Assembly: GCA_035353855.1 (NCBI GenBank)
Contig: DAOQAK010000008.1
Location: 16,038-80,037, forward strand
Direction of reading: 5' to 3'
Length of the DNA stretch: 64,000 nt
Source: Bacteroidales bacterium
GTDB lineage: Bacteria > Bacteroidota > Bacteroidia > Bacteroidales > CG2-30-32-10
How positions within the stretch are numbered: position 1 is the first letter of the stretch; each line of letters opens with the position of its first letter. Below are positions 25,163-34,852 of this stretch, in pieces. Under the pieces are notes generated by a model that worked only from the letters and a program-made list of their open reading frames with translations, was not told the DNA's origin and did not search any database. The position numbers and the translations under genes are program-made.

Positions 25163-26443
25163 TTAATATGCAAACAAAGGCATATCTTTCGTAAGCTCCA
25201 GAACTTTTTCTTTTACGTTGCTTATCACTTTCTCGTTATCAATATTGCTGATTACTTCATCTATCATTTCCACGATCAACGGCATGTGTTCTTCTTTCAT
25301 GCCACGGGTAGTGATAGCCGGTGTTCCAACGCGAAGCCCTGAAGTCTGGAAAGGCGAACGGCTGTCGAATGGAACCATGTTCTTGTTTACAGTGATGTCA
25401 GCTTTTACTAAGGTGTTCTCAACAAGTTTCCCGGTTATTTCAGGGAATTTAGTGCGCAGGTCAATAAGCATTAAATGATTGTCAGTGCCGCCGCTTATTA
25501 CCTTGTAACCTTTATCGGTAAAGCATTTCGACATTACCTTAGCATTCTTCATTACTTGTATTATATATTGCTTGTATTCTTCAGATAAGGCTTCGCCAAA
25601 GGCAACAGCTTTTGCAGCGATAACATGTTCCAGCGGGCCACCCTGAACACCCGGGAATACGGCAGAATCAATCAATGCCGACATCATCTTTATTTCTCCT
25701 TTCGGAGTGGTATATTTCCATGGATTTTCAAAATCTTTTCCGATAATGATAATACCGCCTCTTGGTCCGCGTAATGTTTTATGTGTTGTAGAAGTGATGA
25801 TATGACAATAAGGAACAGGATTATTCAATTGTTTCCTGGCAATAAGCCCGGCAGGATGTGCAATATCAGCCATCAGGATGGCTCCTATTTTGTCGGCAAT
25901 TTCACGCATGCGTTTATAATCCCAGTCGCGTGAATATGCTGAAGCGCCTGCCAGTAATAATTTCGGTTTTTCTTTCAGCGCCACTTCTTCCATCTTATCG
26001 TAATTGATAACGCCTGTTTCTTCTTCTACGCCATAAGAAAGAGCATTAAAATACATGCCTGAAAAATTAACAGGTGAACCATGTGAAAGATGTCCGCCGT
26101 GAGCAAGGTTTAATCCCATGAATGTATCACCGGGTTTTAAGCAGGCTAAGAAAACAGCCATGTTTGCCTGTGCGCCTGAGTGAGGCTGAACATTGGCATA
26201 TTCAGCGCCAAACAATTCTTTAAGCCTGTCGATAGCGAGTTGTTCGGTTTGATCTACCATCTGGCAACCGCCATAGTAACGTTTACCGGGATAACCTTCT
26301 GCATATTTATTGGTCATGCATGAACCCATTGCCTGTAAAACCTGATCACTTACGAAATTCTCAGAAGCTATTAGTTCTATACCGTGCATCTGACGTTGTA
26401 ACTCTTTATTGATGATGTCAAAAACTTTTTCGTCTTTTTTCAT
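25163..26443 (-). CDS. glyA: Serine hydroxymethyltransferase
   Basis: A 426-residue PLP enzyme that interconverts serine and glycine while loading C1 units on tetrahydrofolate. The PLP lysine is in STTHKTLRGPRGG. IELIASENFVSDQVLQAMGS near the N-terminus, KYAEGYPGKRYYGG and GAQANMAVFLA are family signatures. Full length, cytosolic. A -7 box 26 bp upstream supports the start at 26443. It appears monocistronic. Confidence 0.98.
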   Translation of the reverse strand: MKKDEKVFDIINKELQRQMHGIELIASENFVSDQVLQAMGSCMTNKYAEGYPGKRYYGGCQMVDQTEQLAIDRLKELFGAEYANVQPHSGAQANMAVFLACLKPGDTFMGLNLAHGGHLSHGSPVNFSGMYFNALSYGVEEETGVINYDKMEEVALKEKPKLLLAGASAYSRDWDYKRMREIADKIGAILMADIAHPAGLIARKQLNNPVPYCHIITSTTHKTLRGPRGGIIIIGKDFENPWKYTTPKGEIKMMSALIDSAVFPGVQGGPLEHVIAAKAVAFGEALSEEYKQYIIQVMKNAKVMSKCFTDKGYKVISGGTDNHLMLIDLRTKFPEITGKLVENTLVKADITVNKNMVPFDSRSPFQTSGLRVGTPAITTRGMKEEHMPLIVEMIDEVISNIDNEKVISNVKEKVLELTKDMPLFAY

Positions 26444-26468
26444 TTGATGTAAAATTTGTTTAGTTCTT

Positions 26469-26476
26469 CAAAATTA
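26469..26476 (-). promoter_or_regulatory. -7 box of glyA
   Basis: Minus-strand TAATTTTG matches TAnnTTTG; transcription would start near 26464, giving a ~20-nt leader. Confidence 0.45.
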
Positions 26477-26553
26477 AAATTTATTAAGATATGTGTATAA
26501 TTTTTAATGAAAAATATGATGAAATAACATTATCTAAGAATAAAATTTATACC

Positions 26554-26661
26554 CGTTCTTATCCATTTTGAAAAAATGATTAGTACGAGTTATGCCGATA
26601 GTAATGCTTGTTGAAAGATTATTTTTGTAGTCGCCGCGGCGACCTGTTACACATTGGTATA
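26554..26661. repeat. Diverged copy of the CGTTCT...AGTTATGCC repeat
   Basis: CGTTCTTATCCATTTT pairs imperfectly with AAAATGATTAGTACG, then AGTTATGCC follows and the copy ends ACATTGGTATA. Compared with 25025-25150 the order of conserved words is the same but spacing and bases differ. Confidence 0.55.
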
Positions 26662-26714
26662 ATATCATTCCCGGTATACTTGTATTTTAAGAGGTTTGGC
26701 TCGAAAGGAAAATG

Positions 26715-26817
26715 TATACCGACAGAAAAGAGTTTTGCAAAAATATTTTTTGTTTTCTGTACGGTATAACTCGTTCTAAAAAGTTTTGCCTTTGCAAACC
26801 TGATAAGAACGAGTATA
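26715..26817. repeat. 103-bp dispersed structured repeat, copy A
   Basis: Nearly identical to 60608-60710, 34 kb away. TATACCGACAGAAAA pairs with TTTTCTGTACGGTATA (one bulge) in the first half, and ACTCGTTCT pairs with AGAACGAGT in the second. It ends 9 bp before the adhesin stop codon; 26444-26826 holds no gene. Confidence 0.85.
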
Positions 26818-26826
26818 ATATGAGCC

Positions 26827-29800
26827 TTATTTCATCAGGTTCACTTTACCTGTATACAAATGCCTTTTTCCGCTAAAATCTTTAAGCTCTACTATCCATG
26901 AGTATACTCCCTGTGGTGCAACATCGCTTTTTCCCATTTTTTTCCCATCCCAATATTCATAATAATTATTGGTTTTAAAAACTATTTCGCCCCAGCGGTC
27001 ATAAATATCCATTTCATAATTATTCAAATCAAAGCCTTCGCCAACAGGGTAGAAATAATCATTTACTCCGTCGCCGTTAGGTGTGAATGTATTGGGAACA
27101 AAGAAGGTAAATTCAGGGTTTACAATAATTGTTTTTGAAATGGAATCGATACATCCGAATTGACTGATAACAGTTAATACTACATCATATGAACCGGAAT
27201 TGTTGAAATAATGTGTGGGCGATTGTATATCGGAAAAATTTTCACTTAATGAAATTTCATCATCAAAATTCCAATTCCAGTAAGCTGCATCAGTTGAGAT
27301 GTCAGTAAAAGTAACTGTTGAATTTAATATGGAAATGACTTCAGGATCGTAATAGAAATTTGCTTCGGGTATCGGGTATACTTCAATATATTCCTGGTAT
27401 GTAGCGCTGTCGGTACATCCATGAGTGGTAGTAGCATATAGCGTTATGGAATATTTTCCCGGTAAACTGAATGTGTGTGAAGGAGACTGCAACGCAGAAT
27501 GATTATTGATTCCCGATTGAAAATCACCGAAATTCCATAACCAGCTTGAAATAGCAGGTGAACTGCTGTCAGAGAAATTTACAGTTAAAGGAACACAACC
27601 TTTAATGGTATCCCCTGCAAATAGTATTTGTGGTAAAGGATACACGGTGATCAAAATGGAATCAACTCCCTGCGGGGAATTACAACCATCGGTAACAGTA
27701 ACAACATATGTAGTACTTGTAGTTGGCGATATAGTAATGGTTGATGTGGATATTCCAATTCCATTATTCCAGTAATAAACATAGCTTCCATTTCCACCTG
27801 TTGCAGATGCTGTTAATTGTGTACTTTCACCATAACAGAAAGAAGAAGGATCAGCTGTAACGGTAACATAAATAGGTGGAGAAACATATACAGTAAGTGT
27901 TTGTGAAGGTACCGTACATCCGTTTTCATCGGTTACTGAAACAGTATAAGTCGTGGTTGATGTTGGGTTAACATTGAAACTGCTTCCGGTACCAAGACCA
28001 TTGTCCCATGTAAAGATGTATGAACCTGTACCGCCGCTTGCATTAGCGCTTATAGTTGTACTCTGGCTGTTGCAAATAGTAACGTCGCCGCTGTTCGATA
28101 ATATTAATGCAGGAGGTTCTCCAATATTTATTGATGTTGAAGCGCTACATGAATTTTGGTCTGATATAGTAACGGAATAAGTTCCTGCCTGGATATTCAA
28201 TGCTGATGAATCGCTTGACACGGAAGGATTCCAGTTGTATATATAAGCCGGAACACCTCCTGAAACATTTAAAATGATTGAACCATCAGAACCAGAATGA
28301 CAATTTACACTGTCGGAAGTGTAGGAATAAGTAAGTAACGGAGGTTGTGAAATGGTAAATGTTGTATCTTTTGAACATCCGTTGGCATCAAGCACGGTGA
28401 ACGTGTATGTTCCTTCTGTTAAAGTAGTAACGGAGTTAATATTTCCCGCAGTTCCTGAAGGTAGCCATGAATACTGATAAGGGAATATTCCTCCGCTGAC
28501 TATTGCCAGCGCAGTTCCGTTATTTCCTCCGTAACATGAAACATTGGTTGTTGTTAAATTTATAAACAGAGGTTTTGGCTCTAATAAGGAAATGCTATCA
28601 ACAGTAACACATCCGTTATTATCAGTTACAGTTACTGAATATGCTGTGTTATCTGACAGGTTCTGTATTTCCCGGGTTGTTTCCTGTGTGCTCCATAAAT
28701 ATTGGTAAGGCGGCGCACCTGAAGCATTAACGGAAACGGCGCCATCATTAGCATTATTACATGAAATAGGATGCGTAATGATTATTGATACGGTAACTTG
28801 TCCAACTACTTGTGATTGGCTTGTAGTGGTTGAACAACCGTTTTCGGTTACGGTAAGGGAGATATTATAAGTTGAAGGGGAAGCCCATGAAATTTGATAT
28901 GGACCTTGTCCTGTGCCGCTCACAACAGTTCCTCCATTAAAATCCCAATCGTAAGTTGCAGCTGTTCCTGCATTCCCGATGTAATTTATTTCAGAAGTTT
29001 GTCCAACACATATTGGTGATAACAATGTGAAACCTGAAGCAGGAACCGGGCTAACTGTAATTATTATATCATCAGTGGCGGAACAGCCATGGGTGTCGCT
29101 AATGGTTACAATATAAGTTGTAGTTGTGGTAGGGTTTGCAACAGGGTTTGCAATGGTTGTAGAAGATAATCCCGTTGATGGACTCCATGAATAATAAGTT
29201 CCTCCGATTGCTGATAAGTTTGTGCTTTCGCCATTGCATATTGCCTGGTCGGTACCTGCATTTACAGGTAATGAAGTATAAACGGTTAAAGTCATATTAT
29301 CCGTTGCCGAACATCCGTTTGCATCGGTTACTGTAACCGTGTAAATTGTTGTAGAAGTAGGATTGGCAGCAGGGTTTGAAATTAATGGATTATCGAGGTA
29401 ACTTGTCGGACTCCATGAATAAATGGTTCCACCGCTGGCATTTAATGTTGTTGAACTGTTAATGCAGATTCCCTGGTCTGGGCCTGCATTTGCCGGTGGA
29501 AGCGGATTAACAGATACCAGCACATCATCAGAAGCAGTACAGCCATTAGCGCTTGTTACTGTTACAATGTATAATGTGTTTGAAGTCGGGCTGACGTTTG
29601 TGCTTTGTGATGTGGCAGTATTGCTCCATGAATAACTAACACCTCCGTAAGCAGTAAGGTTTGCATTTTGCCCTGAACAAATGATCTGGTCGGTTCCTGC
29701 ATTTGCAGTGGGCGAGGGGTATACCGTTACAACTACATTTATTGGTGTACCGGTACATGAATTAGCAACAGGAGTTACAATATAAGTTACTGTTCCGTTT

Positions 29801-32274
29801 GAACTTCCCGGGTTAGTTAAAGTTTGAGAAATGATATTTCCTGTTCCGTTTGAAAAACCGGTAATACCGCTTGCAGAACTTGCTGTCCATGAAAAAGTGG
29901 TTCCTGCAACAGTTGAAGATAAATTGATACTTGTTGTTCCCCCGGTACAAAATGATTGAGTTGATGGTGTAGCAGAAGCAATAGGTAATTGATTTACTGT
30001 TATTGTAGCGCTTCCACTGGAGGTGCCGGTACAATTCGCATCAGTTGCTGAAACTAGCGAATATGTGGTAGTTGTTGATGGTGAAACAGAAAAAGTATAA
30101 GGCGAAGATGTAATATTGCTGATTGTAGTATTGCTGCTTCCATTTGAATATACAACAGTCCATGGCGAAGCTCCTGCTAATGCAATTGTAAGGTTTGTGC
30201 TATTACCTGCACAAATAGTAGCATTTCCGCTTAGAGTTCCTGTTGCCGGGCAATTACAGGTTTTGGTTCCGCTAATTACTTGAGGATTGCAATTATAGTT
30301 ATCAGTTATAGAAAAACTATATGGTGAACCACTATTTATCCATCCACTGGTATATGTGTATGGAGAACCCGGTGTTATTGTGCCTGATGGTGTAACAGAA
30401 TATGCCGAAGGATTTCCTCCGCTGATATTGAATGTAACCTGGTATTGAGTAAATGGTCCGTTGCATATAGTATTGATATTTGAAACAACAATTGCCGGAT
30501 CTACTGAAATTGTAGCAGAGCCGCTTACTGTACCTGTACAGTTGGCATCGGTAACTGATACAGGAGTATATGTTGTTGCTGATGTTGGATTAACGGTAAT
30601 GGTTGCAGGGCTTGAATTTAATGTTACTGTATGATTTGTGCCGTCATTGTATGTGTATGTCCAGGGTGCAGTTCCGGTTAAAATAACCTGCAGGTTTGTA
30701 TTTACTCCCGGGCATATTGTTGTAGTACCGCTCAAAACAGCTGTTGGTTTTGGGTTAACGGTGATAACAACGTTAACCGGCGTTCCGGAGCAGGTGTTTG
30801 CCGTTGGAGTAATCGTGTAGGTAACTGTTCCTGCTGATGCTCCCGAATTAGTAAGTGTTTGAGCTATTGAATTTCCGGAACCGCTTGAATAACCCGATAT
30901 ACTTCCGGTTGCGCTTGCGGTCCATGAATAGGTTGTTCCGGTTACATTAGATGATAATGAAATTCCTGTAGTTCCTCCAGAGCAAAGGGTTTGAGATGTT
31001 GGAGATGCAGTAACAACAGGGATAGGATTTATAGTGATGGTAGCAGTAATTGGAGTTCCGGTACAAGAATTTGCGACAGGTGTGATAGTATAAGTAACCG
31101 TACCTGCCGAGGTTCCCGTATTTGTAATAGTTTGAGCTATTGAATTTCCTGATCCGCTTGAATAACCCGTAACACTTCCGGTAGCGCTTGCTGTCCATGA
31201 ATAGGTAGTACCAATAACATTTGAAGATAAGGCAATTCCTGTGGTTCCGCCGGAGCAAATTGTTTGTGAAGATGGCGTAGCAGTAGCAACAGGAATAGGA
31301 TTGACATTTACGGTCAAGTTATCTGTTACTGTTATTTGTGCGGAGTTACAGTTTGTATAAACTATTTGTGCGGTATATGTTGTGGTATTTGCAGGAGAAA
31401 CAGTAGTTGTAGCACCGGAAGCTATCTGGGTACTTCCCTGCCACCATGATACCGTGTAATTTTGAGTTCCGTTAGGAGTGAATCGCCATGCTTCATTGGA
31501 GGTTTCCCATGCTCCTGTGTTTCTTCCCGGAGGTGTAAATCCCAATGTGCCTGCTGCATTTTGTATACCTATACATTTGTTTCCATCATTCCAGTCACTG
31601 CAAAGAGGTGCATTCTGTATGTATACTTCTATTACATTGGTAGATTCGTATAAAACTATCATATGAGTTGCAAGCAGGGAATTACAAGAAGTTTTAAACA
31701 TGGCAACATCTTTCCAGCTGACTACAAAGGTTCGGCATGGATATGACCCATAAGTGTTATAATACATATCACCGGCGACAGACGGATCGATATCATGATA
31801 AGGTCCGAATATGAATGGTCCAAGGCTTTTCCATGGATTGTTAGTAGCATAATAAACGATATCAGGATTAGGACAGGATTCTGTATATTTCCACTCGCAC
31901 CATTTTCCTGCGTTGGTAAGATTAAACGAGATCATTCCGTTTGAACCGGCAACCAACTGTGTATATGAATTTCCAAAGAAACAAAATGTAAAAGGAATAT
32001 TTAAAGCAGAAGTCCAGGTGTCATCGATATTTACGAGTACAGGAGTTCCTGCATTATACGAGTATGGCGGAGCATAAGGAATAGACGATACCGAATAAGT
32101 TGTTGTTGCACCGGTTGCCAGGTAAGTTGATGAAAGATTTGCGCTGTTTCCATTACATATGGTCTGGTCGTTTCCTGCATTAATACTGGCGCATCCGGGT
32201 TGAGAATAGATTTGTAACTGGAATAAAAATAAACAACTAAGAAAAATTATTCTGTATTTTGTCTCTTTGTTCAT
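26827..32274 (-). CDS. Giant secreted adhesin with PKD-like and SprB repeats, T9SS type-B tail
   Basis: An 1815-residue cell-surface protein. Residues 1-25 are a signal peptide ending IYSQ. Residues ~330-510 and again ~770-860 hold near-identical PKD-like units (SQTICSGGTTGIALSSN...). Around 870-1130 are repeats of NAGTDQAICNGESTNLSAIGG type, then three SprB-like repeats around 1195-1425 (SCYGGNNGTALAIVSGGIFP) and PKD domains around 1560-1720. The C-terminal ~90 residues (FFVPNTFTPNGDGVNDYFYP ... NLMK) are the gliding-motility-associated type-B sorting domain that sends the protein through the type IX secretion system. Likely roles are surface adhesion or gliding, as for SprB. Confidence 0.9.
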   Translation of the reverse strand: MNKETKYRIIFLSCLFLFQLQIYSQPGCASINAGNDQTICNGNSANLSSTYLATGATTTYSVSSIPYAPPYSYNAGTPVLVNIDDTWTSALNIPFTFCFFGNSYTQLVAGSNGMISFNLTNAGKWCEWKYTESCPNPDIVYYATNNPWKSLGPFIFGPYHDIDPSVAGDMYYNTYGSYPCRTFVVSWKDVAMFKTSCNSLLATHMIVLYESTNVIEVYIQNAPLCSDWNDGNKCIGIQNAAGTLGFTPPGRNTGAWETSNEAWRFTPNGTQNYTVSWWQGSTQIASGATTTVSPANTTTYTAQIVYTNCNSAQITVTDNLTVNVNPIPVATATPSSQTICSGGTTGIALSSNVIGTTYSWTASATGSVTGYSSGSGNSIAQTITNTGTSAGTVTYTITPVANSCTGTPITATITINPIPVVTASPTSQTLCSGGTTGISLSSNVTGTTYSWTASATGSISGYSSGSGNSIAQTLTNSGASAGTVTYTITPTANTCSGTPVNVVITVNPKPTAVLSGTTTICPGVNTNLQVILTGTAPWTYTYNDGTNHTVTLNSSPATITVNPTSATTYTPVSVTDANCTGTVSGSATISVDPAIVVSNINTICNGPFTQYQVTFNISGGNPSAYSVTPSGTITPGSPYTYTSGWINSGSPYSFSITDNYNCNPQVISGTKTCNCPATGTLSGNATICAGNSTNLTIALAGASPWTVVYSNGSSNTTISNITSSPYTFSVSPSTTTTYSLVSATDANCTGTSSGSATITVNQLPIASATPSTQSFCTGGTTSINLSSTVAGTTFSWTASSASGITGFSNGTGNIISQTLTNPGSSNGTVTYIVTPVANSCTGTPINVVVTVYPSPTANAGTDQIICSGQNANLTAYGGVSYSWSNTATSQSTNVSPTSNTLYIVTVTSANGCTASDDVLVSVNPLPPANAGPDQGICINSSTTLNASGGTIYSWSPTSYLDNPLISNPAANPTSTTIYTVTVTDANGCSATDNMTLTVYTSLPVNAGTDQAICNGESTNLSAIGGTYYSWSPSTGLSSTTIANPVANPTTTTTYIVTISDTHGCSATDDIIITVSPVPASGFTLLSPICVGQTSEINYIGNAGTAATYDWDFNGGTVVSGTGQGPYQISWASPSTYNISLTVTENGCSTTTSQSQVVGQVTVSIIITHPISCNNANDGAVSVNASGAPPYQYLWSTQETTREIQNLSDNTAYSVTVTDNNGCVTVDSISLLEPKPLFINLTTTNVSCYGGNNGTALAIVSGGIFPYQYSWLPSGTAGNINSVTTLTEGTYTFTVLDANGCSKDTTFTISQPPLLTYSYTSDSVNCHSGSDGSIILNVSGGVPAYIYNWNPSVSSDSSALNIQAGTYSVTISDQNSCSASTSINIGEPPALILSNSGDVTICNSQSTTISANASGGTGSYIFTWDNGLGTGSSFNVNPTSTTTYTVSVTDENGCTVPSQTLTVYVSPPIYVTVTADPSSFCYGESTQLTASATGGNGSYVYYWNNGIGISTSTITISPTTSTTYVVTVTDGCNSPQGVDSILITVYPLPQILFAGDTIKGCVPLTVNFSDSSSPAISSWLWNFGDFQSGINNHSALQSPSHTFSLPGKYSITLYATTTHGCTDSATYQEYIEVYPIPEANFYYDPEVISILNSTVTFTDISTDAAYWNWNFDDEISLSENFSDIQSPTHYFNNSGSYDVVLTVISQFGCIDSISKTIIVNPEFTFFVPNTFTPNGDGVNDYFYPVGEGFDLNNYEMDIYDRWGEIVFKTNNYYEYWDGKKMGKSDVAPQGVYSWIVELKDFSGKRHLYTGKVNLMK

Positions 32275-32626
32275 ACGCTCTTCCTTCTTTCTTTTTCTGT
32301 AATTGTTTTTAAATTAAAGACGTAATAAAAAAAATTATGGTTGCTTATTTTTTCATAATAATAATGTGTTACCGTAAAAATACCACATTTTCAAGGCAAA
32401 TCATAGAAAAATATACGTTTTTTCAACAAATTTTAATGCTCTGTACATTCAGTACTAAACAGATTTAGAATGCTGTTACGAGTTTTAATTAGGTATGCAT
32501 ACTTATGCATTTAAGTAGTTACACGAAGTGAAATTTTTCTTAAAATCAAGGTGTTGTAAAGAAAAATGATAAAAAATCAAGGTTCCGATATACTAAAAAA
32601 AAGAAGAGAGAATAGATGAAATTTTA
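32275..32626. other. Intergenic region without visible gene (352 bp)
   Basis: AT-rich spacer between the adhesin and the LutA-like gene, which are on the same strand. A small inverted repeat (TATGCATACTTATGCATT) is at about 32492-32509. I found no clear -7 element for the adhesin and no RNA gene. Confidence 0.4.
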
Positions 32627-33346
32627 TTAATAACCTGATGAAAGAATATCTGCAATGTGGATGGTTTTTATCGGGGAATTATGTTTTTTAATATATGCTT
32701 CAATATGCATAAGACAGGATGCTTCTGTAGATACAATATACTCTGCGCCTGAATCAATGGCATGCTGAACTTTTTGTTCGGCCATTGCTGTTGAAATAGC
32801 TTCATTCTTTACAGAAAATGTCCCTCCAAAACCACAGCAAGTATCATGGTTTTTCATTTCATGTATTTTTATGCCACGTACATTTTCCAGCAATATCCTT
32901 GGTTCGTCTTTAATTCCGTATTCACGAAGGGCGGAGCAGGAATCGTGATACGATACAATACCATTAAAAGAAGCGCCAATATCCTTAACATTCATAATAT
33001 TCACAAGAAAGTCAGTGAATTCAAAAATGTTTTTTTGAAGCTGTTTGTACTCATTGTGTAATGCAGTGTTGTGAAATAATTCAGAATAATAGTTACGAAC
33101 CATGCTTACGCATGATGCGGATGGCGCAACAATATAACGATCGTTTGGAAAATCGCGGATAAATTTTTCACCCATACATTTTGCATGTTCCCAGAAACCA
33201 CTGTTGAATGCAACTTGTCCGCAACAGGTTTGTTCTGTATTATAATTAACCCCAATATCAATTTTTTCCAGGACTTTGATCATGTTGAATGCAGTCTGTG
33301 GGTAAATCTGATCAATAAAACAGGGTATAAAAATATCAACAACCAT
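32627..33346 (-). CDS. lutA: LutA/LldE-type Fe-S oxidoreductase subunit (two CCG domains)
   Basis: A 239-residue protein with two cysteine-rich CCG domains. CCGQVAFNSGF (with an upstream IPCFIDQIYP Cys) makes the first half, and HDSCSALREYG plus CCGFGGTFSVKN the second. In LutABC-type lactate oxidation these bind an iron-sulphur cofactor. The start at 33346 (MVVDIFIPCFID) is chosen because the -7 box at 33376-33384 places the transcription start below the other ATG at 33379 and because the length then fits LutA. LutB is not in the window; a LutC-like LUD protein is 2.5 kb away in another operon. Confidence 0.85.
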   Translation of the reverse strand: MVVDIFIPCFIDQIYPQTAFNMIKVLEKIDIGVNYNTEQTCCGQVAFNSGFWEHAKCMGEKFIRDFPNDRYIVAPSASCVSMVRNYYSELFHNTALHNEYKQLQKNIFEFTDFLVNIMNVKDIGASFNGIVSYHDSCSALREYGIKDEPRILLENVRGIKIHEMKNHDTCCGFGGTFSVKNEAISTAMAEQKVQHAIDSGAEYIVSTEASCLMHIEAYIKKHNSPIKTIHIADILSSGY

Positions 33347-33375
33347 ATTGCAAAAATTCAGAATTCTATTACTAT

Positions 33376-33384
33376 GCAAATTTA
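33376..33384 (-). promoter_or_regulatory. -7 box of the lutA-like gene
   Basis: Minus-strand TAAATTTGC is an exact -7 match. Transcription would start near 33371, giving a ~25-nt leader to the ATG at 33346 and ruling out the ATG at 33379. Confidence 0.6.
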
Positions 33385-33446
33385 TAAAAAATATCAGATA
33401 ATTGATTTCTTTTAAATAAGAGGGAATGAAGAGGGAAATATTTTTT

Positions 33447-33455
33447 TATTTTTGC
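33447..33455 (+). promoter_or_regulatory. -7 box of the HAD phosphatase gene
   Basis: TATTTTTGC matches the -7 element exactly; transcription would start near 33459 with a leader of about 28 nt. It is back to back with the lutA promoter. Confidence 0.6.
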
Positions 33456-33486
33456 AAATTATTGAAAATATTGTGTAAAGCAGGCT

Positions 33487-34182
33487 ATGAATAATTATAA
33501 ACATCTTTTTTTCGATCTTGATAAAACGTTATGGGATTTCACCGAAAATACAAAAGAAACTTTCGTCGATCTGTATAATATTTTTAATTTAAAAGAATAT
33601 GGAGTATCAAGTCCTTTTGCTTTTCATAAAGCATATGAAATACATAACGACAAACTTTGGGATTTATATAGGAAAGGAGAGGTTGAAAAAAGTTTTCTGA
33701 CTAAAGAAAGATACATTCGTACGTTAAAAGATTTTGGAATTTTTGATGAGAATTTAGCTGTTGAATTTTCAAAAAAATATATTGAGTTAGCTCCGAATAA
33801 AACAAAATTGATCGACAGCGCTCTTGATGTATTGAATTATCTGTATGAAAAGTATTCACTTCATATAATAACAAATGGGTTTAATGAAGTACAGTTTTTT
33901 AAATTAAAAAATTCAGGACTATCAGCATATTTTAAAACGGTTACTACTTCGGAAGATGCGGGTTATAACAAACCGGATAAAAGAATTTTTATTTATGCCT
34001 TACAAAAAGCAAGTGCTGTAAAATCAGAAAGCATTATGATTGGTGATGATATTTCGGTTGATATCATGGGAGCCTGTGAAGCAGGGATAGACCAGGTTTT
34101 CGTAAACCTGGAAAATAAAATCCCGAAAGTACGTGCCACTTATGAAATAAAATCGCTGAAAGAGTTGATGGAAATATTTTAA
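33487..34182 (+). CDS. yjjG: HAD-superfamily phosphatase, YjjG-like nucleotidase
   Basis: A 231-residue HAD hydrolase. Motif I is FFDLDKTLWDF (catalytic Asp pair), motif II is the ITNG at about residue 137, motif III Lys is in AGYNKPDKRIF and motif IV is MIGDDISVD. The WDF after motif I and the helical cap at ~20-90 fit the YjjG group, which dephosphorylates non-canonical pyrimidine nucleotides. It ends 8 bp from the convergent psd gene. Confidence 0.85.
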   Translation: MNNYKHLFFDLDKTLWDFTENTKETFVDLYNIFNLKEYGVSSPFAFHKAYEIHNDKLWDLYRKGEVEKSFLTKERYIRTLKDFGIFDENLAVEFSKKYIELAPNKTKLIDSALDVLNYLYEKYSLHIITNGFNEVQFFKLKNSGLSAYFKTVTTSEDAGYNKPDKRIFIYALQKASAVKSESIMIGDDISVDIMGACEAGIDQVFVNLENKIPKVRATYEIKSLKELMEIF

Positions 34183-34190
34183 TAAATAAA

Positions 34191-34847
34191 TTAAAATTCG
34201 GCAATAATCGTTTTTCCTCCGCGAACGTTTTGCCCGATTTTAACTTTGATGTTTGTACTCAAAGGGAGAAAGACATCAACGCGCGAACCGAATTTTATAA
34301 AACCCAATTCTTCACCTTGTTCTACAATTTTACCTTCTGCAGCTTTGCATACAATTCTTCGGGCTAAAGCTCCTGCAATTTGCCTTATCAGAATTTCCTG
34401 GTTGTTATTATGTTCCAGAACAATTGTGGTGCGTTCGTTTTCTTCCGATGATTTGGGATGCCAAGCAACAATGTATGAGCCCGGATGATATTTGTAATAT
34501 TTTATTTTTCCTGCGCAGGGATACCTGTTTAAGTGAACATTTAATGGCGACATGAAAATGGATAATTGCAAACGCCTGTCTTTGAAAAATTCATTTTCCA
34601 TGACTTCTTCAATGACCACAATTTTCCCGTCGGCAGGCGAAAGAAGATAATCATGACTCAGTTGCATGTCTCTGCGCGGAGAACGGAAAAAATAGACGAT
34701 CAGCAGAAATAAAATGATAAATGCAGTGAAAGCAAAATATTTTATATATGTATATCCCGGTAAAAAAATATAAAGTAATATAGCTGCACCTGTCAGAATT
34801 AGAAAAGAAATCAAGATAATCAAATAACCTTCTTTATGAATTTTCAT
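34191..34847 (-). CDS. psd: Phosphatidylserine decarboxylase-family protein
   Basis: A 218-residue Psd of the short bacterial class, which makes phosphatidylethanolamine from phosphatidylserine. Two N-terminal membrane segments (residues ~8-50) are followed by LLSPADGKIV, FMSPLNVHLNRYP and FIKFGSRVDVFLP; the Gly-Ser in this last motif is the self-cleavage site that makes the pyruvoyl group. Next to cdsA it completes a phospholipid pathway. It ends the operon rsfS-ftsH-LUD-DUF2007-cdsA-psd. Confidence 0.92.
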   Translation of the reverse strand: MKIHKEGYLIILISFLILTGAAILLYIFLPGYTYIKYFAFTAFIILFLLIVYFFRSPRRDMQLSHDYLLSPADGKIVVIEEVMENEFFKDRRLQLSIFMSPLNVHLNRYPCAGKIKYYKYHPGSYIVAWHPKSSEENERTTIVLEHNNNQEILIRQIAGALARRIVCKAAEGKIVEQGEELGFIKFGSRVDVFLPLSTNIKVKIGQNVRGGKTIIAEF

Positions 34848-34852
34848 GGGTA

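Noticed and set aside
33113..33124. Eleven-base match of the CreR-like guide middle to the lutA gene
   Set aside because: It lies in the centre of the guide with no seed pairing and no PAM; chance match.
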